Shown: positions 34,245-43,799, counted from the first letter of the stretch. The stretch is DNA of 64,000 bases from Psychroflexus torquis ATCC 700755 (GCF_000153485.2 NC_018721.1:682001-746000), one strand, 5' to 3'. Made by a program: numbers and translations. The notes: generated by a model not told the origin, from the letters alone.

Positions 34245-36287
34245 TTATTCTTTTACCACTGGTAGTGGAGTAAAGGGTTTTATACCAAAAGCAGGGTACA
34301 CCTCACTTGGATAATAGAAAGTTCCCCCACGAGATACCATTGAAATTGTTTTGATAGCCTTTAAATCCTCTACTGGATTTCCAGGAATTAAGAAGAAATC
34401 TGCCAGTTTACCAGGTGCAATGCTTCCCAAATCCTTGTCCCCTAAATAGTTCGCCATATCATAGCTGGCCAATTTCAACAGCTCTGCAGGTGTATAACCT
34501 AATTGTTGGTAAAGCTCTAATTCTCTATGGTACATAAAGGCTCCTCCTAAATCAGTTCCGGGAACAATAAAGATTCCTTTATCTTTCATCATTTTTAAGG
34601 TCTCCACAATTTTGTCATATCCCCCACGATACTTTTGGTCGTCCTCGGGGGAAGCAATATCTGCTAATGCCACTTTATATCCACGTTGAGTATTTGGCGG
34701 CATATGATCTATAAAATCTTTGGTACCCTCTCGGACTTCACCATTTCTAGCTTTCATTAACACTTCGTGGATGGCCAAGGTGGGATCCATGGCAGTCTTG
34801 TTTTGAACAAATAAATCCATGGTTTCTTGTACTCTAGGACTATTCAGATCTAGTTCTGGAAATCTTTTTAACGCCGTAAGACGAAGCAGGGAGCGTGTAT
34901 CTTCCTCTGGAGTTAATACCCATCCTAACATAGTTTGATTGATATGGGTCATTTCATCGTATCCAGCTCGTAACATGGCATTAGCATTTGAGAATGCAGG
35001 AACATGGCCGCAGACGAACATCCCATAGCCATGCGCCTTTTCAACTATGGCTGGTGCCCAATCGCCATTCATAGAGTTGTATAATTTAATTCCGTAGAAA
35101 CCCATGTCATGATAGCTATCTACAGCAGCCAAGGCTTCTTCTTGGCTGGAGACTAAAATTCCATTATTTGCACTATAGTCACTTTTTCCTTCAATGAAAC
35201 CCAATCGGTGAATTCTAGGTCCAGCTAAAACTCCTGAATTGATTTTTTTTATTAAATCCTCCAATACAGCATTATCGTTCCCCATATCTCGGAAAGATGT
35301 AACACCGGCTAACACATTTAGCAAAGCACCTTCATCTCCAGCATGAGCATGCATTTCATACATTCCTGCTACCAAGGTACCATTTGCCCCATCGATGACT
35401 ACTTCATCCTGGCCCACTGCTTCAGGGGCATCGATACTCACAATCCGCTCGCCATCCACCAACACTGATGAAAGTTCTGTGAGTCCCAAAGTAGTGGGAT
35501 CGAATAGTTTTACGTTGGTGATGCGTACCTTTTTCCCATAGTTATGGGCATATTTCTTTTGAAGTGATTCAAATCGTTCTGCAGAATATTTTTCGGCATA
35601 AGCCCGAAGTTCTTTTTCCTTTGCTTCAAACCCTTCACGTACAATAATAAACAGCGGGCTAATCACCGCAAACAAGCCTTGTTCATTATCGGCAATAAGA
35701 TAAGATGGGTTTAAATCGGCTCCAGATATAGCATAGGTGGTGAGGCTGGTGGTAGTTGAATCAACGCTAACCTTAATTTTCTCCATCTCTGTGAGCCGCA
35801 GTGTGCCTGCTGGAAGTATATCTGCTGAATAGTCCTGTGCTTTTAACAAGCTACGCAGTGTTAGAATTGCTGCATAAGGACTCCCCGATTGATTGACATA
35901 CCACAAAGCGCTATCAACTGTAGTACTTCCACTTCCGGTAGCATCTGTCCATGAAGCAGCGTTTCCATTCAATGTATACTGCTCATCGACGGTATTCCCA
36001 AATGTTGTGTTCCCAGTGATATTCCATTGAACTGGAAAACCCTCCGTATTTAGGACAATGGTTTCCTTCATGGTAGGTCCACGACCATTGTTTTTATAAT
36101 CGTAATCTATTTGGATGGTATCACCATCGGTATGAGTTTTAAGATGTCCCACAGTAGTACTACCAAAAATAATGGAATAGGTTTCATCTCCCTGATAGTT
36201 GGCCAAAGAGGATACTTTGGGGGATTCTTGTTTACAGGAATTCAGAAATAATAAGATAAAAGACAAGAAGAGGAATTGTAGTTTCAT
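34245..36287 (-). CDS. Amidohydrolase family lipoprotein
   Basis: This 680-residue protein has a lipoprotein signal (lipobox LNSC, Cys near residue 18). The N-terminal part (about 25-240) is a beta-rich domain with no clear match. From about 255 there is an amidohydrolase fold: the beta-sandwich VRITNVKLFDPTTLG, the metal site GMYEMHAHAGDEG (HxH), a later metal histidine in MFVCGHVPAFSN, GIFIVPGTDLGGA with the catalytic Asp, and the closing LGSIAPGKLADFFLIPGNPVED. Family members hydrolyse cyclic amides, dipeptides or related bonds. The substrate is unknown. The signal places it at the periplasmic or outer-membrane surface. It is a single leftward gene. Confidence 0.85.
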   Translation of the reverse strand: MKLQFLFLSFILLFLNSCKQESPKVSSLANYQGDETYSIIFGSTTVGHLKTHTDGDTIQIDYDYKNNGRGPTMKETIVLNTEGFPVQWNITGNTTFGNTVDEQYTLNGNAASWTDATGSGSTTVDSALWYVNQSGSPYAAILTLRSLLKAQDYSADILPAGTLRLTEMEKIKVSVDSTTTSLTTYAISGADLNPSYLIADNEQGLFAVISPLFIIVREGFEAKEKELRAYAEKYSAERFESLQKKYAHNYGKKVRITNVKLFDPTTLGLTELSSVLVDGERIVSIDAPEAVGQDEVVIDGANGTLVAGMYEMHAHAGDEGALLNVLAGVTSFRDMGNDNAVLEDLIKKINSGVLAGPRIHRLGFIEGKSDYSANNGILVSSQEEALAAVDSYHDMGFYGIKLYNSMNGDWAPAIVEKAHGYGMFVCGHVPAFSNANAMLRAGYDEMTHINQTMLGWVLTPEEDTRSLLRLTALKRFPELDLNSPRVQETMDLFVQNKTAMDPTLAIHEVLMKARNGEVREGTKDFIDHMPPNTQRGYKVALADIASPEDDQKYRGGYDKIVETLKMMKDKGIFIVPGTDLGGAFMYHRELELYQQLGYTPAELLKLASYDMANYLGDKDLGSIAPGKLADFFLIPGNPVEDLKAIKTISMVSRGGTFYYPSEVYPAFGIKPFTPLPVVKE

Positions 36288-36482
36288 AGTGACTTGATTT
36301 TAAATGATTTACTAAGATAGTATATTATTAGTTTCGCCCTACACTACTAGTCCAAGTCTTAATGCTTTGGCTTTAGCTAAAACTTGTGCTTTTGAATATC
36401 ACCACAGGCACAAGTCCCCTGACTTTCTTTGTCATCCTAGATTTGAGCCAACTAGCGGTTTTTAAACTATAATCCTTCGGAT

Positions 36483-36749
36483 TCACTCTTCTGAAACAAG
36501 TGCCAAATGTTTGCCATCAGCACTTCCCACCATCCTTGAAATTCCATTTATTTTATCTTCCTTAAAGTCATGAAAAACACTAATAGTGTTATTAACGGTA
36601 TAGAGCTTGTTAATCGTTTTGCCATTAGGAATTAAAATTATTTGATCCGTTAGCCAATACATATCCTTAATTGGATTAAGCAATGTTATGATTGTATTGA
36701 TAGCTTCAGAAATAGGGTATAAAGATTTGATGGATGGATGGAATCCCAT
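36483..36749 (-). pseudogene. 3' fragment of a PD40/TolB-like beta-propeller protein
   Basis: This 88-residue frame includes SPISEAINT-like spacing, NPIKDMYWLTDQIILIPNGKT and INGISRMVGSADGKHLALVSEE. The last block is a PD40-type propeller blade (SxDGKxLAxVSE), and the whole looks like the last two blades of a longer secreted propeller protein. No signal peptide or other blades are present upstream, where 450 bases are non-coding. It is probably a decayed gene end rather than a free-standing gene. Confidence 0.5.
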
Positions 36750-37201
36750 TTTCTTGATTTAAAAAACTAGTCAAATTGAAATTGGAAATCATTTAGTAGG
36801 ATTGCTAGGTCTATTTAAATACAGTATGTACCTATATTGAATTACATAAATAACAAAAGCACTAACGCTACAACAGAATCTTTCAATGCTAAAATTAAAG
36901 AGTTTAGAACTCAGTTTAGAAGCCTTAGAGATGTGAAATTATTTCTATATAAATTAGCTAAATTATTCGCATAATTGGATCTGCTCCCCTAAAATAGTGT
37001 TTGATCCAGCTGGTCTCTTTTAAACTTTGCTATTTCGTTAAGTGGTGTGCCTATCAATTTTAGAAAAAGAATGAATGGAATGATGTCTTTGAAATTATAT
37101 AAAATAAAAAAGCCCTTCCTATTGGAAAGACTTCTAGAGGTTTAATAATTCTAAACCTATGAATGCTATTCACATTCACAACACAACATCTTCAAAAAAA
37201 G
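36750..37201. other. Non-coding gap upstream of the propeller fragment
   Basis: Apart from the tRNA-Asp terminator at 37105-37133, I see no gene, repeat or clear signal here. Confidence 0.6.
37105..37133 (-). terminator. Intrinsic terminator of tRNA-Asp
   Basis: On the minus strand AAGTCTTTCC-AATA-GGAAGGGCTT is followed by TTTTTATTTT. It lies about 70 bases after the tRNA 3' end. Confidence 0.75.
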
Positions 37202-37275
37202 CGGTCTGGACGAGACTCGAACTCGCGACCCCCTGCGTGACAGGCAGGTATTCTAACCAACTGAACTACCAGACC
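37202..37275 (-). tRNA. tRNA-Asp (anticodon GTC)
   Basis: On the minus strand the 74-base gene starts GGTCTGGTAGTTCAG and ends with CCAGACC plus discriminator G. The acceptor stem GGTCTGG/CCAGACC is perfect. The anticodon loop CTGTCAC gives GTC, and the T arm is GCGAG-TTCGAGT-CTCGT. CCA is not encoded, as is usual in this group. Confidence 0.97.
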
Positions 37276-37359
37276 GTTGCTTAATTGCGAGTGCAAATAT
37301 AGAACCAATTTTTAGTTACACAAACATGTTTGATGAAAATAATTCAACAAATTATAACC

Positions 37360-38292
37360 TTAAGACTTTAGCTTCTGTGTTTCAATTAAGTAAGTAGATA
37401 AAATCTTTTCAAAGTCCTCTCTTATGTCGGCTTGAACGTATCGAATTTTGTATTTTGAACAAGTTAACTTCAATTCTTGTATGAATTCTGACATCTTTTG
37501 GGCGTATTCTTTTTTGATTTGCTGAGTCTGCAAATCGATTTTGGAACCATTTTCCAAATCAAAAAAGCGCTTAGGAGTATCATCAAAATCAAATTCAACT
37601 TCTGTTTTATAATCTAACGTATGGAAAAGGACCACTTGATGTTTATTATACTTAAGATGCCTTAAAGCTTCAAACAGATCTGCTTTAGAAACTTCAGGCT
37701 GAAATAAATCTGTAAACAGAAATACAAGCGATCTACGCTTTAACTTTTCTGCAATCTCATGTAAAAATTGATAGGTGTTGGTTTTGGTATTTACTTGAGG
37801 ATGTTGAATACACTTTTCCAATTGATCGTAAATCATACTAAAATGCGAACTGCTCCCCTTTTCCGTGGCTTGGAAACGAAGTTCTTCATCATAGATAGAA
37901 AGCCCTACAGCATCCCTCTGCTTGCTTAATAACTGCATAATAGAAGCAATGGATAAGGCAGAGAATGATATTTTATCTAAATTAGATAACGACGGTGATT
38001 TAACTTCAGGATAATACATAGAGGCGGACTGATCTAAAATAAAATGGCATCTCAAATTTGTTTCCTCCTCAAACTTTTTAGTGTATAATTTATCCGTCTT
38101 GGCGAACAATTTCCAATCTATATGTTTGGTACTTTCTCCTGCATTGTAAAGCTTATGCTCTGCAAATTCAGCAGAATATCCATGAAATGGGCTTTTATGA
38201 ATTCCTGAAATAAATCCCTCAACAATTTGAGACGCTAATAAGGGCAAATTTGAAATCGTTGAGGGCCTCTTAGTTTCAGAATTGATATCCAT
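37360..38292 (-). CDS. DUF58 domain protein (VWA-like)
   Basis: This 310-residue cytoplasmic protein has the DUF58 signature HKSPFHGYSAEFAEHKLYNAG, then STKHIDWKLFAKTDKLYTKK. It is followed by a von Willebrand A-like fold with the MIDAS-type motif LDQSASMYY. DUF58 proteins usually sit in MoxR-BatA/BatB clusters that support cell-envelope or stress functions. No MoxR ATPase or Bat gene is adjacent here, so this copy is an orphan. It is leftward and separated from thioredoxin by a terminator. Its molecular role is not known. Confidence 0.85.
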   Translation of the reverse strand: MDINSETKRPSTISNLPLLASQIVEGFISGIHKSPFHGYSAEFAEHKLYNAGESTKHIDWKLFAKTDKLYTKKFEEETNLRCHFILDQSASMYYPEVKSPSLSNLDKISFSALSIASIMQLLSKQRDAVGLSIYDEELRFQATEKGSSSHFSMIYDQLEKCIQHPQVNTKTNTYQFLHEIAEKLKRRSLVFLFTDLFQPEVSKADLFEALRHLKYNKHQVVLFHTLDYKTEVEFDFDDTPKRFFDLENGSKIDLQTQQIKKEYAQKMSEFIQELKLTCSKYKIRYVQADIREDFEKILSTYLIETQKLKS

Positions 38293-38315
38293 AAATAGAT
38301 TTTTTATTAAAAATA

Positions 38316-38352
38316 AAAAAGGCTTGATTTAAACAAAACCAAGCCTTTTAAC
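38316..38352 (-). terminator. Intrinsic terminator downstream of trxA
   Basis: On the minus strand AAAAGGCTTGG and its near-complement TCAAGCCTTTTTT form a stem followed by a T run, 23 bases after the trxA stop. Confidence 0.8.
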
Positions 38353-38374
38353 TTATAACTATTGAAGATGTTTA

Positions 38375-38692
38375 CTATAACAGGTTATCAATAGCCTCTT
38401 TGTAAGTTTCTTTTTGAGCAACGCCAACTTGACGGTTTACCATTTCACCATTTTTAAAAAACAGTACAGTTGGAATATTTCTAACTCCATATTTAGCGGC
38501 GAACTCTTGGTTTTGATCTACATCCATTTTAGCAATGACAGCTTTTCCCTCATATTCAGTATTTAATTCGTCGATGATGGGCCCTACCATTCTACAAGGT
38601 CCACACCAAGCAGCCCAAAAATCTACTAATACTGGTATGTCACTTTCTAAAACTTTTTCTTGAAAATCTTTGTCTGTTATCTCTAATGTCAT
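38375..38692 (-). CDS. trxA: Thioredoxin
   Basis: This 105-residue cytoplasmic disulfide reductase contains the redox motif WAAWCGPCRM (Cys30 and Cys33), the cis-proline loop VRNIPTVLFF and the buried Asp in VLVDFWA. Length and motifs match classic thioredoxin 1. It would supply electrons to peroxiredoxins such as the Bcp-type protein at 1884-2339. It is a single gene with its own terminator. Confidence 0.95.
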   Translation of the reverse strand: MTLEITDKDFQEKVLESDIPVLVDFWAAWCGPCRMVGPIIDELNTEYEGKAVIAKMDVDQNQEFAAKYGVRNIPTVLFFKNGEMVNRQVGVAQKETYKEAIDNLL

Positions 38693-38791
38693 AATGCAAT
38701 TTATTTATTTATTCAAAATTAGGGTTTAAGGCGGAATATGTAACTTAATTATATATTAATTAATCTTATTTAAGAATCAGACTTTCTTATG

Positions 38792-39352
38792 TTAATATGT
38801 TCTCCATTTGATACTGCAGCCCATACTAGGTTTCTGATCTTTTAATACCTTTCTATTATTGAGCAAAGCATCTAAAGCTTCTCGAATGTATCTACCCGAG
38901 GTTGGAATACCGTTTTTAGGTCTAGAATCATCCAATTGTCCTCGATAAACTAGTTCTAGGGTTTCATCAAACACATAAAAATCTGGAGTACATGCTGCGT
39001 TATAAGCTCTAGCAACTTCCTGATTCTCATCGTATAAATAAGGAAAAGGATAATTGAGCTCCCTAGCTATTTTGAACATATATTTAGGACTATCCTCGGG
39101 ATGCGCTTTTACATCGTTACTAGAAACAGCAACAAAGCCAAAACCCAAAACTCTATAATCATAGGCTAACCTAACGATTTCACTATTCACATGTCTTACA
39201 TAAGGACAATGGTTACAAATGAACATGATGACCGTTCCTTTGCTTCCTCTTAAGTCATTTAAAGACAAAGCCGTGTTAGAAACAGTATCTAACAGTTTAA
39301 AATCTGGAGCTTTTGTACCAAGCTCCAACATTGTAGAAGATGTTAATGACAT
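38792..39352 (-). CDS. Thioredoxin-fold redoxin (PRX-like1 type)
   Basis: This 186-residue protein of the AhpC/TSA or PRX-like1 group has the CNHCPYVRHVNSEIVRLAYDY block, whose CxxC variant is typical of this group. FVAVSSNDVKAHPEDSPKYM and CTPDFYVFDETLELVYRGQLDDS follow. No signal peptide is seen, so it should be cytoplasmic. The physiological substrate of the group is not established. It is leftward, between trxA and yajC, with a terminator on its upstream side that belongs to yajC. Confidence 0.85.
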   Translation of the reverse strand: MSLTSSTMLELGTKAPDFKLLDTVSNTALSLNDLRGSKGTVIMFICNHCPYVRHVNSEIVRLAYDYRVLGFGFVAVSSNDVKAHPEDSPKYMFKIARELNYPFPYLYDENQEVARAYNAACTPDFYVFDETLELVYRGQLDDSRPKNGIPTSGRYIREALDALLNNRKVLKDQKPSMGCSIKWRTY

Positions 39353-39382
39353 TATTGAAAATATTTGATACCAAATTTAAAC

Positions 39383-39412
39383 AAAAAAGCTATCGTAAAC
39401 GATAGCTTTTAA
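39383..39412. terminator. Intrinsic terminator downstream of yajC
   Basis: AAAAGCTATCG, a short loop and CGATAGCTTTT form a perfect stem, with A and T runs on the two sides. Confidence 0.85.
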
Positions 39413-39431
39413 AACACATTGTAAGTTAGAC

Positions 39432-39764
39432 TTACTTTTTACTTACTTTCTTTTCCTTGCTTTCTTTACTTTCCTTAATTTCTTTAGCGGGAGCATTCAC
39501 CTTTTGAGAAAGCTCAAAAGAGAGTGATGATTTGTCAAAAGTCATTTTGCCAGATCCTGTTTCTAGGATCACAGCATCTAATTTTTCACTTAAATCAGCA
39601 ATTTTACCGTGAAGACCACTTTTTGTAACTACTTTATCTCCCCTTTTGATAGATTCAATAAAGCTTTTTTCTTTTTTCTGCTTTTTCATTTGTGGCCTTA
39701 TCATAAAAAAATAAAGCACAACAAAAATTAAAACTAAGGGTAGTAAACTTCCTAATTGATCCAT
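39432..39764 (-). CDS. yajC: Sec translocon accessory protein YajC
   Basis: This 110-residue protein has one N-terminal membrane segment (about 4-20), then IRPQMKKQKKEKSFIESIKRGDKVVTKSGLHGKI and a small beta domain. This is the YajC pattern. The tail is Lys/Glu-rich. YajC joins SecDF and YidC at the holo-translocon. It lies 5 bases downstream of the DUF1573 gene on the same strand, an arrangement common in Flavobacteriia with nusB upstream. Confidence 0.92.
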   Translation of the reverse strand: MDQLGSLLPLVLIFVVLYFFMIRPQMKKQKKEKSFIESIKRGDKVVTKSGLHGKIADLSEKLDAVILETGSGKMTFDKSSLSFELSQKVNAPAKEIKESKESKEKKVSKK

Positions 39765-39769
39765 ATAAA

Positions 39770-40243
39770 TTATTTCACTGGAGAACCAGCATTGTTATTT
39801 TTTGGATTTACAAAAGCTTTAATTCTTAAAGTCTCTTTTCCAGATGATGTATTTGCTGTAATTCTTATTTGTTTCATCTGCTGATTTGGCTTACCTGTTG
39901 TGTTGAATTTTACAACCATCTCACCTTTTTCACCAGAAGCTACAGCTTCTTTAGTCCATGTTGGGACTGTGCAACCACAACTTGCAGTAGCATTAGAAAC
40001 TATAAGTGGAGCATCTCCGGTATTCGTGAATGCGAATGTATGTTCTACAACTTCGCCTTCATCAACAGTACCAAAATCAAACTCTTTTTCTTCAAATTCC
40101 ATAACAGGGAATGATTGTTGTTTTGAATCACGCTCTTCTGCAATTTCTTTTTTAGATTGATCTACTTTGTCTGAAGCTTCATTTTTACAAGCTGTTAAAG
40201 ACAATGTTGCTATCGCAACAAATGCTAACATAAACTTTCTCAT
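39770..40243 (-). CDS. DUF1573 lipoprotein
   Basis: This 157-residue protein has a lipoprotein signal (lipobox LTAC, Cys near residue 19), a Lys/Glu-rich linker and a DUF1573 Ig-like domain. The domain runs from EFDFGTVDEGEVVEHTFAFT to ITANTSSGKETLRIKAFV and contains the conserved NATASCGCTVPTW with paired cysteines. Such domains are abundant in Bacteroidota envelope proteins and the function is unknown. It forms part of the leftward set nusB, DUF1573, yajC. Confidence 0.88.
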   Translation of the reverse strand: MRKFMLAFVAIATLSLTACKNEASDKVDQSKKEIAEERDSKQQSFPVMEFEEKEFDFGTVDEGEVVEHTFAFTNTGDAPLIVSNATASCGCTVPTWTKEAVASGEKGEMVVKFNTTGKPNQQMKQIRITANTSSGKETLRIKAFVNPKNNNAGSPVK

Positions 40244-40288
40244 GATAAATAATTTAAATTAATTACAAAAATATGACATTTTAAGCAA

Positions 40289-41230
40289 TTACATTAAACC
40301 TCTGCCTATTTTATTAATTTTCCCATTGGTTTGGTATTCTTTGGAAACCGTATCCAAAACACCATTTATAAAAGTACTGCTTTTGGGAGTACTATATTCT
40401 TTGGCTAGTTCCAAATATTCGTTAATAGTTACTCTAACAGGAATAGATGGGAATTTTAAAAACTCGCACAAAGCCATTTTTATAAGAATACTATCAATAT
40501 CTGCGATCCTATCTTGGTCCCAGTTTGGGGTTTTATTTTTGGTGATTTCAGTAAGTTGATCATTTGCAAGAAGTGTCTTGGTAAAAAGTTCTTTTGCAAA
40601 GTTTTCATCTTCTACATTTTTATACAATCTAGGAACTGTAATCACCTCATCGCTTTCTTTTTGCTTCTGAAGGAATTTCAAAAAGGTGGTATTTACAATC
40701 GGAAAATCGTCTATCCAAGTCAGATTTTGATCTTCGTAATAATCGTAAAGATCTTCATTGGGCGCAATAATTAATTTAAAAACGTCCACAATAAATTCTT
40801 TATCTTCCTTAAAACTCGACGTTTCCGCAAGAATATAGTCGGCGTAAAGATCTGACTCTAAAATTTTATCCCAAATCAACTTAGGATATTCATCATCGCG
40901 TTTCCAGTGGGTTAATTTCCTATCTTCGACAAGATTACTTATGGCAGCGCTATCTGAAATTCTCTTCAGAAGTTGATTATTGATAAATTTTTTGTTAGGA
41001 TTCTTCTCTTCTTCTGTAGCTAAGAATTTCTTTTTGGCAATCTTAAAGTAATCATCCGCATAGTCTCTGATGCTGACAAGGAGTTCAAAATCGAGTAAGA
41101 AAAGATTGTACATCTCTTCTGTGCTCTTTTTAAGAAACTTCTCTTCCGCCTGCATGGAGTCTTTACTTCCTTGATGAAAGGCATAGAGAGATTGCATTAC
41201 TTTAGCACGAATATGTCGTCTTGTTAACAT
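40289..41230 (-). CDS. nusB: Transcription antitermination factor NusB (long form)
   Basis: The NusB fold is in the C-terminal part (ELFTKTLLANDQLTEIT, then DRIADIDSILIKMALCEFL and VRVTINEYLELAKEYSTPKSSTFINGVLD), with the N-terminal piece MLTRRHIRAKVMQSLYAFHQG. NusB binds boxA RNA with NusE and supports rRNA antitermination. Bacteroidota NusB proteins are about twice as long as the E. coli one because of a helical insertion, visible here at about residues 30-190. The frame runs up to 41284, but the Met at 41230 is the conserved start. Confidence 0.9.
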   Translation of the reverse strand: MLTRRHIRAKVMQSLYAFHQGSKDSMQAEEKFLKKSTEEMYNLFLLDFELLVSIRDYADDYFKIAKKKFLATEEEKNPNKKFINNQLLKRISDSAAISNLVEDRKLTHWKRDDEYPKLIWDKILESDLYADYILAETSSFKEDKEFIVDVFKLIIAPNEDLYDYYEDQNLTWIDDFPIVNTTFLKFLQKQKESDEVITVPRLYKNVEDENFAKELFTKTLLANDQLTEITKNKTPNWDQDRIADIDSILIKMALCEFLKFPSIPVRVTINEYLELAKEYSTPKSSTFINGVLDTVSKEYQTNGKINKIGRGLM

Positions 41231-41430
41231 TTGTTTGTTCTTAATTTTAGCGCAAAAATAATATTTTAAAGAAGAGTTCAACACCTATTTGTATTTTTTT
41301 AAATCCTAATTAAAACCTTTCCTAACGCCTTAGGGTTTAGATGGGTCATGAATTGAGGGATTTATGCCATTAACAAACCCTTTAAAGGATTAAACTTATG
41401 TTATTAAAGAAGCTAAATATATCTTTTGGT

Positions 41431-41438
41431 TACATTTG
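41431..41438 (+). promoter_or_regulatory. Putative -7 box of the ABC exporter gene
   Basis: TACATTTG matches TAnnTTTG and lies 21 bases before the ATG at 41460. No clear -33 element is seen. Confidence 0.4.
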
Positions 41439-41459
41439 CAATCAAAAAGTAAAAAGTGA

Positions 41460-43220
41460 ATGAAGGCCTTACTCAGTCTCAATAAGTACTTATACAAATA
41501 CAGAGGAAGACTCCTATTAGGGATTATTATTACAATGGGGGCACGTGTTTTTGCTGTATTTACTCCTCAACTCATAAGAAATTCTACTGTTGCCATAGAA
41601 GACTATTTAAATGGCGATATGGTAAGTATTGCTGAAGTTAGAGAAGAGCTTCTCATCAATATAGGACTCATCATTGGGGCCGCTTTAGCCTCTGGCGCAC
41701 TCACCTTTTTGATGAGACAAACTTTTATTGTGGTTTCTAGGTATATTGAATATGACCTAAAAAATGAAGTATATACTCAGTATCAAAATTTATCCTTAGA
41801 CTTCTATAAGCGAAACAGAACTGGGGATTTGATGAATAGAATTTCTGAAGATGTCTCCAAAGTAAGAATGTACGTAGGGCCTGCTTTGATGTACGGTGTG
41901 CAAACCTTGACCTTGTTTGTAGTCGTCATTTATTTTATGATAAAAGCGGCACCAACTCTCACGTTATACACTTTAATTCCATTTCCCATACTTTCCTTTG
42001 CTATTTACAAACTAAGTATGGCCATCAACAAAAGAAGTGCTGAGATACAAAGATTCTTATCACTCCTCAATACGTACACACAAGAAAGTTTTAGCGGTAT
42101 TGCTGTTATTAAGTCTTATGGGATTTTAAACCGTTTCAACTCTGACTTTGAGAAATTATCCAATGAAAGTAAAGATAAGAATGTTAATTTAGTAAAGGTG
42201 GAGGCGTTCTTCTTCCCGCTTATGATCTTACTGATAGGTTTTAGTAACTTATTTGTGATTTACTTCGGTGGGATGCAGTACATCAATGGAGAGATTGAGA
42301 GTGTTGGGGTCATTGTGGAATTTTTGCTTTATGTAAACATGCTTACTTGGCCAGTGGCTTCTGTTGGGTGGATTACATCTATGGTGCAAAGAGCCGAAGC
42401 CTCTCAAGAACGGATTAACGAATTTCTAAGCGAAACTCCAAACATCAAAAATAATTCCCCAGAATCTTCTGAAGATATTTTAGGTGAAATAGAATTTAAG
42501 AATGTTAGTTTCACATACGAAGACACCAATATAGTGGCTTTAAAGAATCTCTCCTTTAAAGTTAAAAAAGGGGAGACTTTTGTTATTATGGGAAAGACAG
42601 GCTCAGGAAAGTCTACTATCCTAGAGTTGATTGGGAGATTATACGATGTGAATAATGGTGAAATATTAATTGATGGTAGACCTATAGAAAGCTACAACCT
42701 TAATGAATTAAGAAAACAGCTTGGCTATGTTCCACAGGATGCTTTCCTTTTTAGTAGTTCTATTCGCGATAATATAAAATTTGGTAAGGTTAATGCCAAC
42801 GAAGAAGATATCGTAGAGGCTGCAAAAAACGCTGCAGTTCATAATAATATTATAGGATTTAGTAAGGGTTATGATACCATATTAGGAGAGCGAGGTATAA
42901 CCTTGTCTGGCGGGCAAAAACAAAGGGTTTCTATAGCAAGAGCTATCATTAAAGATCCCAAAATAGTACTCTTTGATGACTGTCTCTCTGCGGTTGATAC
43001 TGAAACAGAAGAAGAAATTTTCAATAAATTAGATAAAGTCTCTAATCATAAAACATCAATTGTGGTTAGCCACAGGGCCTCCTCTGCAAAAAATGCTAAT
43101 CATATTATCATTCTAGATGAGGGTGTGATTTTGGAAGAAGGCACTCATAGTGAGCTACTTGCTTACAATGGTTACTATAAAGATTTATATAACAAACAAC
43201 TTTCAGAAAAAGAAAATTGA
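41460..43220 (+). CDS. ABC exporter, fused permease and ATPase (MsbA/multidrug type)
   Basis: This 586-residue inner-membrane half-transporter would work as a homodimer. It has six membrane helices in residues 15-310 and a nucleotide-binding domain from about 345. The ATPase domain contains Walker A MGKTGSGKSTIL, Q-loop YVPQDAFLFSSSIRDN, signature LSGGQKQR, Walker B KIVLFDDCLSAVDTE and H-loop VVSHRAS. The substrate (lipid, drug or peptide) cannot be read from sequence. It is rightward, 75 bases upstream of the PUR gene, and the two are probably co-transcribed. Confidence 0.9.
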   Translation: MKALLSLNKYLYKYRGRLLLGIIITMGARVFAVFTPQLIRNSTVAIEDYLNGDMVSIAEVREELLINIGLIIGAALASGALTFLMRQTFIVVSRYIEYDLKNEVYTQYQNLSLDFYKRNRTGDLMNRISEDVSKVRMYVGPALMYGVQTLTLFVVVIYFMIKAAPTLTLYTLIPFPILSFAIYKLSMAINKRSAEIQRFLSLLNTYTQESFSGIAVIKSYGILNRFNSDFEKLSNESKDKNVNLVKVEAFFFPLMILLIGFSNLFVIYFGGMQYINGEIESVGVIVEFLLYVNMLTWPVASVGWITSMVQRAEASQERINEFLSETPNIKNNSPESSEDILGEIEFKNVSFTYEDTNIVALKNLSFKVKKGETFVIMGKTGSGKSTILELIGRLYDVNNGEILIDGRPIESYNLNELRKQLGYVPQDAFLFSSSIRDNIKFGKVNANEEDIVEAAKNAAVHNNIIGFSKGYDTILGERGITLSGGQKQRVSIARAIIKDPKIVLFDDCLSAVDTETEEEIFNKLDKVSNHKTSIVVSHRASSAKNANHIIILDEGVILEEGTHSELLAYNGYYKDLYNKQLSEKEN

Positions 43221-43295
43221 ATTTTTATTTGCACTTTTAATTTTTTTTAAGACTTTTGAACAAATGTTATATTAATCTTATTTAACTAAAGTATT

Positions 43296-43685
43296 ATGAG
43301 TGAACAAGAGCCGATGAAAAACGAGGATATTTTCTCGAAGGTAATGAGAGCAGGAAGAAGGACTTACTTTTTTGACGTAAGATCCACAAAAGCTGATGAT
43401 TATTACTTAACTATCACAGAAAGTAAGAAATTTACAAATGACGATGGATCTTTCTTCTATAGAAAACATAAGATTTATTTGTACAAAGAAGATTTCGAAA
43501 ACTTCAAAGAAGCTCTAGAAGAAACTACAAACTATATTATTGATAAGAAAGGAGAAGAGGTGATCAGCGATCGTCACCAAAAAGATTTCACAAAACCTTC
43601 AGAAGATAATTCAGTGTCTTATGAAGAAGCTACTCCAAGTTCAAGTGCTACGGCATTCACTAACGTTAACTTTGACGACATTTAA
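43296..43685 (+). CDS. PUR-family (DUF3276) DNA/RNA-binding protein
   Basis: This 129-residue protein has the DUF3276/PUR-alpha-like beta-beta-beta-beta-alpha unit: GRRTYFFDVRSTKADDYYLTI, FYRKHKIYLYKEDFENFKEAL and ETTNYIID. The spirochaete relative BpuR binds single-stranded DNA and RNA. The C-terminal tail is low-complexity. The gene is conserved in Bacteroidota next to an ABC exporter of this type. A strong terminator follows at once. Confidence 0.85.
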   Translation: MSEQEPMKNEDIFSKVMRAGRRTYFFDVRSTKADDYYLTITESKKFTNDDGSFFYRKHKIYLYKEDFENFKEALEETTNYIIDKKGEEVISDRHQKDFTKPSEDNSVSYEEATPSSSATAFTNVNFDDI

Positions 43686-43705
43686 AATTCAATTTTAAAA
43701 TATGT

Positions 43706-43749
43706 AATACCAGAAAAGCCAGCTTTGTAAAGCTGGCTTTTCTGGTATT
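43706..43749 (+). terminator. Strong hairpin terminator after the PUR gene
   Basis: AATACCAGAAAAGCCAGCTT pairs perfectly with AAGCTGGCTTTTCTGGTATT around TGTA. It starts 20 bases after the stop codon. Confidence 0.85.
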
Positions 43750-43799
43750 AAAAGTATTGACGTAAAAAGAAACCTTTAGAAATTATAGCAATTGACTAA

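Noticed and set aside
39869..40160. Two overlapping plus-strand frames of 81 and 86 codons
   Set aside because: They are antisense to the DUF1573 gene, which has a clear lipobox and domain.
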